A stretch of 64,000 nucleotides of DNA from Rhynchopus euleeides (taxonomy: Eukaryota > Euglenozoa > Diplonemea > Diplonemida > Diplonemidae). The notes below the pieces were generated by a model. It saw only the letters and a list, made by a program, of their open reading frames with translations, searched no databases and was not told the origin of the DNA. The stretch is taken from contig OY723251.1 of the NCBI GenBank assembly GCA_963210315.1, positions 620,001 to 684,000 of the forward strand, written 5' to 3'. Position numbers and translations under genes: made by a program. Shown here piece after piece: positions 40,601 through 51,447 of this stretch (the stretch's first letter is position 1; each line of letters begins with the position of its first letter).

Positions 40601-43600
40601 GTGGGGGACAGAGCGACAGGGCGAAGGGGCGAAAAAGGGGCACCGTAAAACCCGTAGGGGGTTTTAGGATGCCTATGGTGGTTTCGCCGGGGAATTCCTG
40701 TACTTCCAGACACCTCCCATTTGCCTGCAAATCCCGCAGGGCAGATGGGTGATGCTGCTCGACAAAAAAAGATGGGGTGATGTATTGTGCGTCAAAACCT
40801 GGGGTGAACAAACCGCATGTGTGTTGGCTGTTGTTGATATTTTCTCCGTTTTGCCTGATGAATGTTTGGTACGATTGTGCGCCCAGCCATAGCAACAAGG
40901 CAACGTGTTGTAATCACCCTCAGATGTAAGGCGCTGCCAAACCATCTTATCTTTCACTGCGGCAAGGTTCTTGGCATCGTGATCAACACATGCCAACCCT
41001 TCTGCGAACCAATGACAACGCGCCCGGAATCAGAAGATTGGGATGGAGGGGGAGTCAAACGGATTTCACAAAAAAAAGAGTAACAAAAAAAATTGCACTC
41101 CTTTTTCGCTTTACGGACACCCTGTCCGGCAACTGTGGGGAGAACAGATCTTGGCTGTTTCCCTCCTCCACTCCTTTTGCTGAGGTGAGGTCTTCTTTGC
41201 TCGACACTACGTCCCTCGCCATTGCAATAAAAGGCACAGCCTGCCGGGCAGGAGACCGCCGTAGAAGGGGTAAAGACGCAACCTCGCCCTTTTTCTCTAT
41301 ACGCAGGCAGTGTCCGAGATCTGGCACCATGATCCTGGCCTGGGTTTGGGATAAACATCCTGCGTGGACAAAAAAAGTCTTGGATGAATGGAGGGTGAGG
41401 GGTGTGGGGTGAATCAGAAGACTGGATAACGAAACACATGCATACTCAATAATCAGGGGTTGTGGGGAGGGGGGGGGGGTAGTGAAGTCGAAGAAAAGGT
41501 AAGGCTGGGAGAGAGGGGGGGGGGGGGGGGAAGGGGGGGTAGTGCACGCCAATCGCATATGCAATGGCAATCAAGCATGAAGCGACCCTCGGGAAAGCTT
41601 TCGCTATACGGTGCTGGCAAGAGCCCTGGCAAGAGAATATTTTTTGATGTATTTCATGATTTTTTGAACAGAAACACTGACAGAAAAATTCCCAGAATTC
41701 CCAGAAGTTTAAATTCTGGAGAATTCTGTCAAACCGTGGTATTCCACCTTCTTTTTTTTTGAACATTTTGATCGAGTTGTGGACCGTGCTCGTTGCAGCC
41801 CCTGAGAGAGGCTGCCGTTTTGTTGTTGTGCTCTCTCATTCTCTTGTGAGGAGGCTGCAAAAAAAGAAATCGCGAAAAAAAAAACTTCCCCTTGGTGCTT
41901 TGCATCGTAACACCTTCGTGTTGCATCCGTTGAGCAAATCTTTGTCCCCCTTCCCGGGAGCTTGGAGAGAGCTGTTTTCACCTCTGCTTCGTAAACAGGG
42001 GTGGGGTGGGGGGGGGAGGGGGGGGGGGCAGTAAAATAGAAGAAAAAGGTAAATCAGGGAGGAACTCCCTTCGCCACATCTGCTTCGTGAACAGGGGTGG
42101 GGGGTGGGGGTGGGGATGGCGGAGGAAAGGGAAGGGGTTGATTCATCATTATATGAATGTGGAACGGCATATACAGCAGATGAACACGAACTCCCTTCAC
42201 TCAGCGGTAGGCGGTGAAAAGAGGGCATGGTGGGGGATGGGGGTGGGGGCAGGGGGCGCGGGGGGGAAGTGGGGGGGGGGGGGTGGGGATGCAGGATGGG
42301 ACACAACCTGCACCGCCACCGCCCCCCCAACACCCCCGCTCTTCTGCCCCGACCCACACACACCGCACGCGCACAACTGTTCTTTCGGTAAGCATGGCTG
42401 GACCGTACAGCTGGGCTGCACATGCCATGCTCCGAGCTGCAAATGCACAGTGCGGTGTGCAGATATGCCCTGATCACAACCAGCACACTGGTTCCAAGGG
42501 AAGCAGGGGACGGTGGTCACCAAGAGTACTTCACCGTCAGCCCTGGCCGCGTAAAGAAGGGGGGAAGGGTGGGGTTCCATGGTTGATGGAAGGGGCAAAG
42601 GGGCGGTGGTGGTGATGGTGAAGCAGGAACAAAAAGCTAAAGCACAGTGGTGGGGGTGTGGGGCGGGGAGGGGGGATGGCTGTTGGCAGAAGAACTGTTT
42701 TTTTTTCTCTGTTGGCTTTTCTTTTTCCTTTGATCGATGGGGGGGCTGAGGGGCTGAGGGAGGGCGGGATGGGATGAGGATGCGCGGGAATGGGGCTGTA
42801 GGACTGGTGGGAAAACTCAGCAGCCGCGGAGAGGTGGAGAGAGAGAGAGAGGGAGAGAGGGGGGGGGGGGGGGGAGGGAGTGGGTCTTTGCTATGAATGA
42901 TGAGGGTGTCAGCGAGTGAATTGTGTTATTTTATATTATTGTCACATTCCCCTCTTGGACTTACTTCCTCTGTTCTTTTCCGAAACGGTGCCTGCCACTG
43001 CATGGTGCGCATGACACCGAACGGCGCCATCGCCTTCGCAGTGCGAAAAAACTAGCTACTTTCTGCTTTCTGTTTTCTCCACAAAATTCACAAAATATGC
43101 ACCAGAAGCTGCCTACTAGCGAAGACCCTCCCCCCCGTGAGAGACAAGGGAGAGGGGGGGGGGGGGGAGTAGTGAAACAGAAGTAGAAGGGAGCACAAGA
43201 ATGATCACCCTTCACTCGTTAGAGAGGGGGGGGGAGTGCGGGGGTTGAACCCCCCCTTCTACGGGTTCCCTCAAATTCAGGAAACATCCGGGACGTGGTT
43301 CGACACACCGCTCTGCTGTCCCCACGAAACACCGTCTGAATCACGACTTTGAGGGGGGGGGGGGGCAGTAAATCAGATGAAAATAACGGGATATAGCGAT
43401 AGACAGGCAGGGTGGTGGTGGTGGGGTGTCATGCGATTGCCAAATATGCGGAGGGGGGGGGGGGGGAGAGAAAAGGATAAGGCGGTGTTTGCTGTGCGCC
43501 AAACCCAGGCGGGGGGGATAAAAGGCAAGGCAGTGACAACCCCCCCCCTCCCTCCCCACCCGACACCCTCTAGCAAGAAAACATGTGAGTCCTTTTTGGT

Positions 43601-43811
43601 TTAGCTGATACACCAAAGTGTAATGCACAGGGAAAACTGTCGGAGACAGGGGGTGGGGGCGTATAGTGCCGAGAACGTATAGTGCAGAGAGAGAGAGAGA
43701 GAGACAGCAAAAGAGATCGGGCCTCGCACCGCCCGAGATCTGTTTGGGGGTGAGGGAGGGGCTCGGTGTGATCACGTCACGCCATTCTGGCATGCGGTGC
43801 GGCTGGCTGGC
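37672..43811. other. Gene-poor, homopolymer-rich intergenic region
   Basis: No gene recognised in about 6 kb. Two fragments resemble each other, at about 38400-38460 and 42960-43040 (GCCTGCC…ACCGAACG), which suggests an old dispersed repeat. The stretch at 41760-41880 resembles the 3' region of the retrotransposon around 31340-31440 (CCGTGCTCGT). Minus-strand frames at 40252-40479 and 40673-40996 have mixed composition with several Cys but no identifiable domain. Long G tracts are frequent. Confidence 0.45.
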
Positions 43812-46800
43812 TTACGCAGACACCTGCACCTCCATCTCGCCCGGGGTCATCTCAGGCACCTCCTTGGCTGGCGGCTCCTGGGTTTCGGAAGGGACCGGGG
43901 AGGACTTGTTGGCGTCCTGCTGTGCAAAAGGGGCGTTCGCCTCCTTCTGTGCCAGCTCCTCCTCGGTGGGGGTGTGCTCGTAGCCAACGGTGCCCAGCAG
44001 GGCGGGCAGCAGAAGCAGGCCGTGGTTCAGCCCGATCAGGATGACGACGAAGAAGATGAAGAAGAAGTATTTGAAGACGTAGGGGAACTCGAAGGCGAGC
44101 AGCACGAAGGACAGCATGCTGGAGATCCCGCCCTCCAGCACAGGGATCATGGTGCGCCTCATCGCGGTGGCCTGGCGCTCCGCACGCGTGCCGCGGTGGA
44201 TCTCGTGTGCGATCACAACGTGCGCAGAGAACTCGACGAACATCCCGATTGACATCAGCAGCGTCACGGCGACAAGCGACGAGAAGTCCAGCCCGAACAC
44301 CATCGCCGTGGCGGCGGTCTCAATCATCCCGAACGCGCTGGTGGCAGCGACAAGGAACGCACCGCGCAGCGACATCGCAAACAGCACGCAGATCACGAAG
44401 ATGATCCCGATCGACACACCGGCGGCCTTCCAGAAGTTCTCGCGCAGCGACTGGAACTCCATCACGTCCAGGTAGTCCGAGCTCGGCTGCGGGAACGACA
44501 TCCCCTCACCCAGCGCCTTGTCTGCAATCTCGTGCATGTCGTCCACGTGGTCCATCCACTGGCGGGTCGTCGTCAGCTTGGACCGGTCCAGCGAGTACGT
44601 GAAGGTGAACATCTCGAGGGTGTTATCCTTGCTGTAGGAGTCTGCCCCAAAGCGGTGCCCGAACCCGTCAGTCGTCTGCGACGAGATGCTGTGGATGGGG
44701 TCCACTGCGGGGTTGCGCCAGTCGTGGTAGTGGGTGTAGAACTGCGGCTCAGGAACGTACCACAGCTGCCCCTTCACGGCCTTGTGGTTCCTGGGCATTG
44801 TCTTCAGAGCAGCCGCATCGTAGACAGTCTCGTCTGTCACAGCACAATAGGTGTGGTAAATGTGCACAAAGAACTTCGAGTTTGCGTTGTAGGCGTGGTC
44901 GGAGGTCCACTTGTTGTTGGCAATCAGGTACTCAAACTGAATAGCCTTCAGCTGACCCTCACGCGTGTTCAAGTCAAGCGCCTCACCCTTCACAACCATG
45001 CGGTGCTCCTGACGCTGCGACAGCAGGTGCACCTCGATGTCCTGTGGAAAGGTGTGGGTGGCAAGCAGGGAGAAGCAATCATGAGGCAGCATGGCATCAG
45101 ATGAACAACAATAGGAGCCCCATGTGCATGGGGCAACAGGTGGCTGAACAGAAGATGTCGCAGACACGGCTCGACACAGAGGCAAGGCCACAAGAGCAAC
45201 AAGCACCAGCCACAGCAGCCTGCCACCATACCTCAAACCCACGGGACAGGTAGGACCCACGCGGCGTCAGGTCGGTAATGCTCAGCCCGAAGTCCAGAGG
45301 GGCAAATGTGCTCAGTGCAACGATGGCAAACACAATGTTGATGATGAAGCCGGCAGAGAACCCGTACAAAACCGGCTTGCGCTGCATGAACGGAATGTAG
45401 CAGCCATCGATGGAAGGAGGGCAGCGCTTCTTCTCGCCCTCCTCATCCTCGTCCTCGTCCTTGTCCTCCTTCTCGTCATCGGGCGTGGCCTGTATGTGGG
45501 GTGGTGCAGGATGGGGTGGGGCCAAAGGTGACAAAGTGAGAAGAAGGGCAGCACAGAGCGGTGGCACAACACAGGGCTGATGGGCACAGTGGAGGATGTC
45601 CATGGGTGATGCAGCATTGCAGGTTGGGGGGACAGCAGAAAGCAGAAAGCAGAAAGCAGAAAGCAGAAAGCAGAAAGCAGAAAGCAGAAAGCAGAAAGCA
45701 GAAAGCAGAAAGCAGAAAGCAGAAAGCAGAAAGCAGAAAGCAGAAAGCAGAAAGCAGAAAGCAGAAAGCAGAAAGCAGAAAGCAGAAAGCAGAAAGCAGA
45801 AAGCAGACAGAGGCACGACGCAGGTCGCAGGTCGCACGTCACACGTCTCGCAGAACAAAGGCATACCGCAGCCTTCTCCTTCAGGTGCTGCAGGCGCAGC
45901 TTGTGCTCCACGGCCAGCACCGCAGGGAAGGCGAACACCATGATGATGTAGTTGAACAGCACCATCAGCCCTGCCGCAAGCAGGAAGTCACGCAGCGCAG
46001 GGATCGGCAGCACAGTCCCCGCAAAGAACGAGATGGCGTTGCAGAGCGACGTCAGCGTCACAGACATCCCACCCTCACGGAACAGCTCCCCAATCGCCAC
46101 CTCCACCGACACGTGGGGGTCGATGGCGCGGTAGTAGTGCAGCAGCAGGAACATGTCGTCCACACCCAGACCCAGCGCAATGAAGGGCAGTGCCTGGAGC
46201 ATCGCGTGGTTCAGCTTGATCCCGAGCAGACCGATGAACCCGTACCCGCACAGGTTGCTGATGATCACCATGGTGGTCCCGATGATGGCAGCGCGCGCCA
46301 GAGACTGGCTGCGCTTGCACGACACCTGTGACAGGACAGCCACCACGTACACAACAGCAACACCGATCGCCAGCTGCGGGGCACGTGCACGCGAGATCTC
46401 CTCGAACATCTTCTTCGGCGACTGCGACATGTAAACTGTCAGATCCACACCCGGGTAGCGGTCGTTGTCTCCGTCGATCTCCTCCAGAAGGTCAGACGCA
46501 GCCTCGTACCAGCGCTCGATGGCGTCGTCCACCTCACGCTCAGCAAGCCCGAAGAGGTTCGGCTTGTACTCCTGCAGGTGTGAAGGGTGTGCAGAATTGT
46601 ACGCGGAACGGCATCGCCTCTCACTCCTCGGAGTCAGGAGCACGTCCGGAGCCTTGAGCTTCGGAGGTCACGAGGTCGAAAGAGCACAAAAGACGAACGG
46701 GTCAGGTCCACCGCAGCACAACACAACATTGCCATCAAAACCCCGCAAACCCGCAAACATACCAGGGCACGGTCGGCAGGGAACGTCAGCACCAGCCCGA

Positions 46801-48175
46801 TCAGCTTCTCTGCGAAGTTCACCCTCCCTGCGTCATCGTACTTGATGGACCCAAGCATGTAGCCAATGGAACGCGTCGAGGCGTGCAGCCAGTGGAGGCA
46901 CTGGTCGGGCCATGCAGTCACCTTGTCCGTGAACTGCTCGTCAGAAATGTGGAAAAGCGACGGACGATCGTCGTATGTGCTGAAGGCAAGGTCACCGCCA
47001 GACGCTTTCAGCAGCTCAAGCTGGAAGAGGTACTTCTTGTGGCGCGTAGAGTAGTTCGCCGGGGGGGGGAAGGTCCCGTTGGTGACGTCGTCAAACAGCC
47101 ACCCACCCTCGAAGAAGCAGTCCAGCACAGAGGGTGCCATGCACGGCATTCCATTGAGAAAGGGCATGTCCATGGAGATACAGATGTCGTGCATCGTCAC
47201 ATTAACCTGCGTCCCGTTGTCGTACGACGCGGGCACCTTCAGGGCCCACACACGCTGGTAGACGTTAAGCATTGTCAGCGCCATTTCACGCGTCATCGCG
47301 TTGCCGCCGTCCTCGCGCCCCAGCATCATGTACATGCGTGCAGATGTCTTGGAGGACTCGGTCCACTTGTCGACGAAGTCCAGCTCGCGCTCCAGCTGCC
47401 CGCCACGCGGTGCCCAGTCAGAGCTGTAGGAGCCGTGCTTGCGGATGCGGGTCACGGGAAGCCCCGCACCAGCGATGAGGCAGGCCACGCACATGATGAC
47501 AGCAAAGACGAGCACGTAGTAGCGCCCAATCTGCAGCCCGACCTTGTACGACAGCTCCGCAACGTCCGTGCTGCGGTACAGCGGCCCCTTGCTCACAATG
47601 GGGTACAGCAGCACAACCAGGAAGGCAATCACGAGGGCGGCAATCACACCTGCCACCACGTACAGCGTGATCTCGCGTGCGGTGTCGTCAGAGTCGCACG
47701 TCATCTGTGCCCCGTCCACAGAGCACTCGTGGCACTTGAAGTCGTCGTCAGGCTCCTGGCAGTGCAGCTGCAGGCACCCACGCGGGTGGGGGCACCCGTA
47801 GTCGCGGGTCCGCATCGAGGTCTCGAGCATCCACGTCCCACGCACGTCGCGTGTCCACTCCGCAGCCGTCGGGCTCGTCAGGTTCCCCGTCACGTTACCC
47901 GCCACCAGGGAGCGGAACAGGGCGGTCCCATTGCATGTCTCCGCCACAGTCCAGTACCCCTCTGGGTCGCTGTACAGGCGGAACTCTGTCCCAGTCTCGT
48001 TGTCACGGTCCAGACGCTTCCACATCGGGTTGTCGTTGCACGTCTTCACCTCCAGCCCGTAGCGGCCGCCCACGAAGATATCCTTCTCCTTCATGGGCTC
48101 AATCATGTACACAATATTCGGCATCGTCTGCTGCGCAAACACTGCCGCAGCGGCAGCAGCCACAAGAGCCGCCAT
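43812..48175 (-). CDS. NPC1/Patched-like RND transporter with sterol-sensing domain, gene B (4 exons, 1201 aa)
   Basis: Exons on the minus strand: 48175-46763, 46571-45867, 45489-45232 and 45041-43812. Splice positions and phases are identical to gene A. Introns are 191, 377 and 190 nt. The ATG at 48175 has the same strong context and signal peptide as in gene A. The same two transmembrane bundles, GVDDMF motif and MSIGMFVEFSAHV motif are present. Differences from gene A are concentrated in lumenal loops: around VDPIHSISS in exon 4, the NVYQRVWALK and ISMDMPFLNG segments, and DDRPSLFHIS in exon 1. The cytoplasmic tail after EEELAQKE is also different and ends MEVQVSA. Gene B lacks one serine (AFEFP versus AFSEFP). 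Role as for A: proton- or sodium-coupled lipid/sterol transport is inferred from the family. Confidence 0.88.
45635..45802 (+). repeat. GCAGAAA heptamer array, 24 exact units, in intron 2 of gene B
   Basis: A perfect 7-bp array, read as TTTCTGC on the transcribed strand. Gene A has four imperfect units at the same place. The expansion lengthens intron 2 from 238 to 377 nt. Confidence 0.95.
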
Positions 48176-48360
48176 CTTGAACAAACTTGCTTGTCACAGG
48201 CAAATCCTTTTCAACCTGGTGTGCGGTGGATGCGTGTGGTCCGTGGTGCGCCCTCCTCCCCGCCCCCCCCCCAGACTCGACACTGCCCCCAGACCACAAC
48301 AACACTGGCATGGCGAGCCACTGCAGAATCGTACCCAGAAACGCGGGCTGCACACTGCGA
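48176..48360 (-). promoter_or_regulatory. Conserved 5' flank of gene B
   Basis: Near-identical to the gene A flank except for a rearranged C-rich patch about 75-110 bp upstream of the ATG. Probable 5' UTR and proximal promoter that duplicated together with the gene. Confidence 0.45.
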
Positions 48361-50025
48361 GGCCCTGTTGTCATGACAAAACCGATCTGCAGGTTCTGGT
48401 TTCCCCAAGTGAATAATAGCTGAGGACCTCTGATTCGGTAAGTGTGACAAGAACAGGAGAGAGATCGGGGACACACCACCAACAGCTTGAGGTGACTTCT
48501 TGTGAGTAAGGAAAAACAACATCAGTAGGCCTGGGTGGATTGGGGGTATCATGAGCTGGGGGACTTCACAGGGCAGAATGGCTGAGTGCTGGTTGTCGGG
48601 TGTGGGGAGGAGGAGGGTGCCAAGGTGCCAAGGTGTGGTGAGGTCACAGCAAACAGGGGTCAGAGGCGGGGCGGGGTGTCATCCTGCAGAAGTATCCGTT
48701 TGGCAGGCAGGTCGAAACGTACGGGGGAGAGAACACAGGCACGGGAGCGAGCAGCGTCAGTGTCCGGTGAAGGGTGCTGACGGGCGGCAGGTGCACTTCC
48801 CCCCTTCCATCCAGACCCGAATCCAAGCAATCAGACGGGCATATGCCCAACAACAATGGTATTTTCGGTACGGCTGACCCTGAAGTACAGGCAGTTCTGA
48901 GCCAGCAGGCGTGCGTGGGGATCGAGAGGTTTTCGGATAAAGTTTGGGATTTGAGTTGAGAAAGATTTCCAGCCAAGACCCAGCTGTCGGTCGAGCCACA
49001 CAGGCGGGACCCAACACCCACAATACAAGGGGGTCTTGTGGACGTGAAGTTGGGTGCACGCTTTCAGGCTTCGAGCGAGAAGAGGGTCACTGTGGCGGAG
49101 AGGAAGAAGGTGGCAGTCCAGAGCCACTCAGTGGCAGCAACCATGACATGCCGTGGGGAACGAGCGGGACGCACGCGGTGGCAAAAAAGGAGGTGGGGAT
49201 GGTGCCCCTGAAAAGGCTGGTTTACGTCGTTGTGACGTGGTTCTGACGCAGCTGCACGGAGTTCTTACGGTGTTGTTCTTCTGGTGGAGCTTCGCTTGAG
49301 AGGCCCTTTGTGACGTACTACATAGTTCTCACGTGGTTCCTAGAATATCTTCAGGGGCACCCGGTAGGCGTGACTGCCTTTGGTTTGTGTTTTGTTTCTT
49401 CATGTTCGTTGATATCGGGGGTGAGTGGGATCTGTGTTCGTTCCGCGCGAGTTCAGGTCGACGTGCCGTATGTTGAGACTCTTGATCAACCAGAGATAGA
49501 CCATAGAGTTCACGGCGGAAGGTGCAACAAACAGAACACATCATAATCGTACTGCCTTCGGCTTCCTTGTAGACACCTTGTCCAGCAACTGTAAGGGAAC
49601 AGTTCTAGACTACGTTTTGTTGAGCGCACAGTTGTGTCTCAAGGCTGCGCTGAAGTGGCATGAAGGTGCTCATCACAAAGCTTCAGTTGTACGATTTCCT
49701 TCGTTACTTCGCGACTTTGCTGGGCTTCGTCGCTTGTAACTTGCAAAAATGAGAAAGGGAGGGGAAAAGAATATGGCATGACAAAAACCTTGATCAGAAA
49801 CAGATAGTATTCGTTCTTTCGGTTGTGTGCGTCAAGTGACACCCCAAAGTGCCACACACGCGGAGCGACGACGAGGCGGCACACGATCTCCGTGCTGCTG
49901 CCTCGCCGTCGCACAGACGCACACAGCACGTAACAATAAAATCGGAGGGAGAAAGAACCAAGAATGCGCAGAGTGCACGGAGTGCTGCTGCTGTGTTGCC
50001 ATCAGCAGCGGTGATGGCTGCTGCC
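48361..50025. other. Intergenic, no gene recognised
   Basis: It contains a fragment at about 48675-48800 related to 58840-58945 (GTGTCATCCTGC…GTACGGGG…GGTGAAGGG…CTGA). No coding feature could be supported. The 3' UTR of the following minus-strand gene is expected next to 50025. Confidence 0.45.
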
Positions 50026-51447
50026 TCACGACTGCTGGGGCGGGGTCAGCCCGAAGGCGGCGTCAGTGTACGCGTTCCCGAAGAGGTTCATCTGGTCGAA
50101 GCACGCCTTTGCTGCCTTGAACTTGTCAAAGCTCTCCTGACCGTACAGCGCAATCACATCCGCCTGCTTCAGCATGTTCAGCTTCCCCCAGTGCGGGCGG
50201 GCGCCGTACGAGATCATCAGCGCCTCCACCTGGGAGCGGATGTAGTGGTCCTCCACCTTGTTGAGGTACGAGATGTCCAGGTACGCCACCATCCCGTCCG
50301 TCCCCGCGTTCATGGCGAGCAGCGCGTCCGACGTGGCCTGGAAGCGGAAGTTCAGGAAGAAGCCGATGTCGCGCACGGGGAGCAGAAGGGCGCGCAGGTC
50401 CGCCCACACCTCGTCGAACTTCTCCAGAGGGAACGCGTACTCGGTGTCCAGCCACGACGTCATCAGCTCACGTCCCTGGTACGTCTGCACGGCAAGCGCG
50501 TCGTAGCTCACCTTGACCGGCGGCGGCCAGCTCGTCATCCCGCTGAAGAACCCCTCCAGCAGCTCCGGGATGGCGGTGATGTTCTGCACCATCTTCTTCA
50601 TCGTGTCCTGCTGGAACTGCGCCACCCACGAGTCCCCGCCCTCCGAGTCCTTCGGGTGCGGTGTGTCCTCGGCGGGTGTCGACAGCTCGTTCCGCCGCAC
50701 AACCACCTTCTCCTCGGCGGTGTAGATGAACGGGAAGTACATCACGCTGTGGTTCGACGTCTGCAGCTCCGTGCGCACCTTCTCCAGCGTCATCTCGGAC
50801 AGCGGGACCCCGGCAGGCGCCTCCTGCACGTAGTACTGGTCACGCAGCTGCAGCGTCACCTCCAGAACCACACCCAGCACCCCGAGGTGCGTCTTCACGG
50901 CGCGGAAGTGGGGGTGGTCCTGGTCGATGACGTGGGTCCGCCCGTTCCCGTCCATCAGCTTCACTGCCACGACCTGGTCCGAGAACGTGGTCGAGCTGGC
51001 AGAGTTGCTCCCGTGTGTCGCGGTGGCGATCGCACCACCCACAGACTGCAGGTCGATTGCGCCTTGCCCCAGGAACGTCAGCCCGTGCTCGTACAGCTTC
51101 CCCGCCAGTGCGTTGATCTGCAGCCCGGACTGCACGCGCACCTGCTTCTTCGCCGTGTCGAGGTCGAGGATGTCGTTGAACTTCTCCGTGTCGATCACCA
51201 CCTGCCCCTCGTCACTCATCGACAGCCCACCCCACGAGTGCACGTGCGACCCGACCACCCGCACACGCTTCCCCTGCCACTTCGCCCTGCGCACGATGTG
51301 CCAGATCTCCCACACAGACGAGGGCGTGTAGATGTGAGAAGGGTACGACACGTACGCACTGTTGTAGTTCTCGTGCTTCAGCAGCCGCCCCTCTGTTGCG
51401 AGCAACACGCTTCCCGCAAGCACCGCAAGGCGCGTAAGCATGGCCAT
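50026..51447 (-). CDS. Aldonolactone oxidase-like FAD enzyme (D-arabinono-1,4-lactone / L-gulonolactone oxidase family), 473 aa
   Basis: A single exon. ATG is at 51447 (AACAATGG, strong context) and TGA at 50026. A hydrophobic N-terminus (MAMLTRLAVLAGSVLLATEG) suggests a signal peptide. The FAD-binding half has VVGSHVHSWGG at about 64-74, with the histidine that normally carries covalent FAD and one extra residue relative to the usual GxGHS. It also has SVGGAIATATHGSN near 135-148. The C-terminal aldonolactone oxidase half ends with ARPHWGKLNML (HWGK at about 419). Family enzymes oxidise aldono-lactones in ascorbate or erythroascorbate synthesis and pass electrons to oxygen, releasing hydrogen peroxide. 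Length is usual. Substrate preference cannot be read from sequence. Confidence 0.87.
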   Translation of the reverse strand: MAMLTRLAVLAGSVLLATEGRLLKHENYNSAYVSYPSHIYTPSSVWEIWHIVRRAKWQGKRVRVVGSHVHSWGGLSMSDEGQVVIDTEKFNDILDLDTAKKQVRVQSGLQINALAGKLYEHGLTFLGQGAIDLQSVGGAIATATHGSNSASSTTFSDQVVAVKLMDGNGRTHVIDQDHPHFRAVKTHLGVLGVVLEVTLQLRDQYYVQEAPAGVPLSEMTLEKVRTELQTSNHSVMYFPFIYTAEEKVVVRRNELSTPAEDTPHPKDSEGGDSWVAQFQQDTMKKMVQNITAIPELLEGFFSGMTSWPPPVKVSYDALAVQTYQGRELMTSWLDTEYAFPLEKFDEVWADLRALLLPVRDIGFFLNFRFQATSDALLAMNAGTDGMVAYLDISYLNKVEDHYIRSQVEALMISYGARPHWGKLNMLKQADVIALYGQESFDKFKAAKACFDQMNLFGNAYTDAAFGLTPPQQS

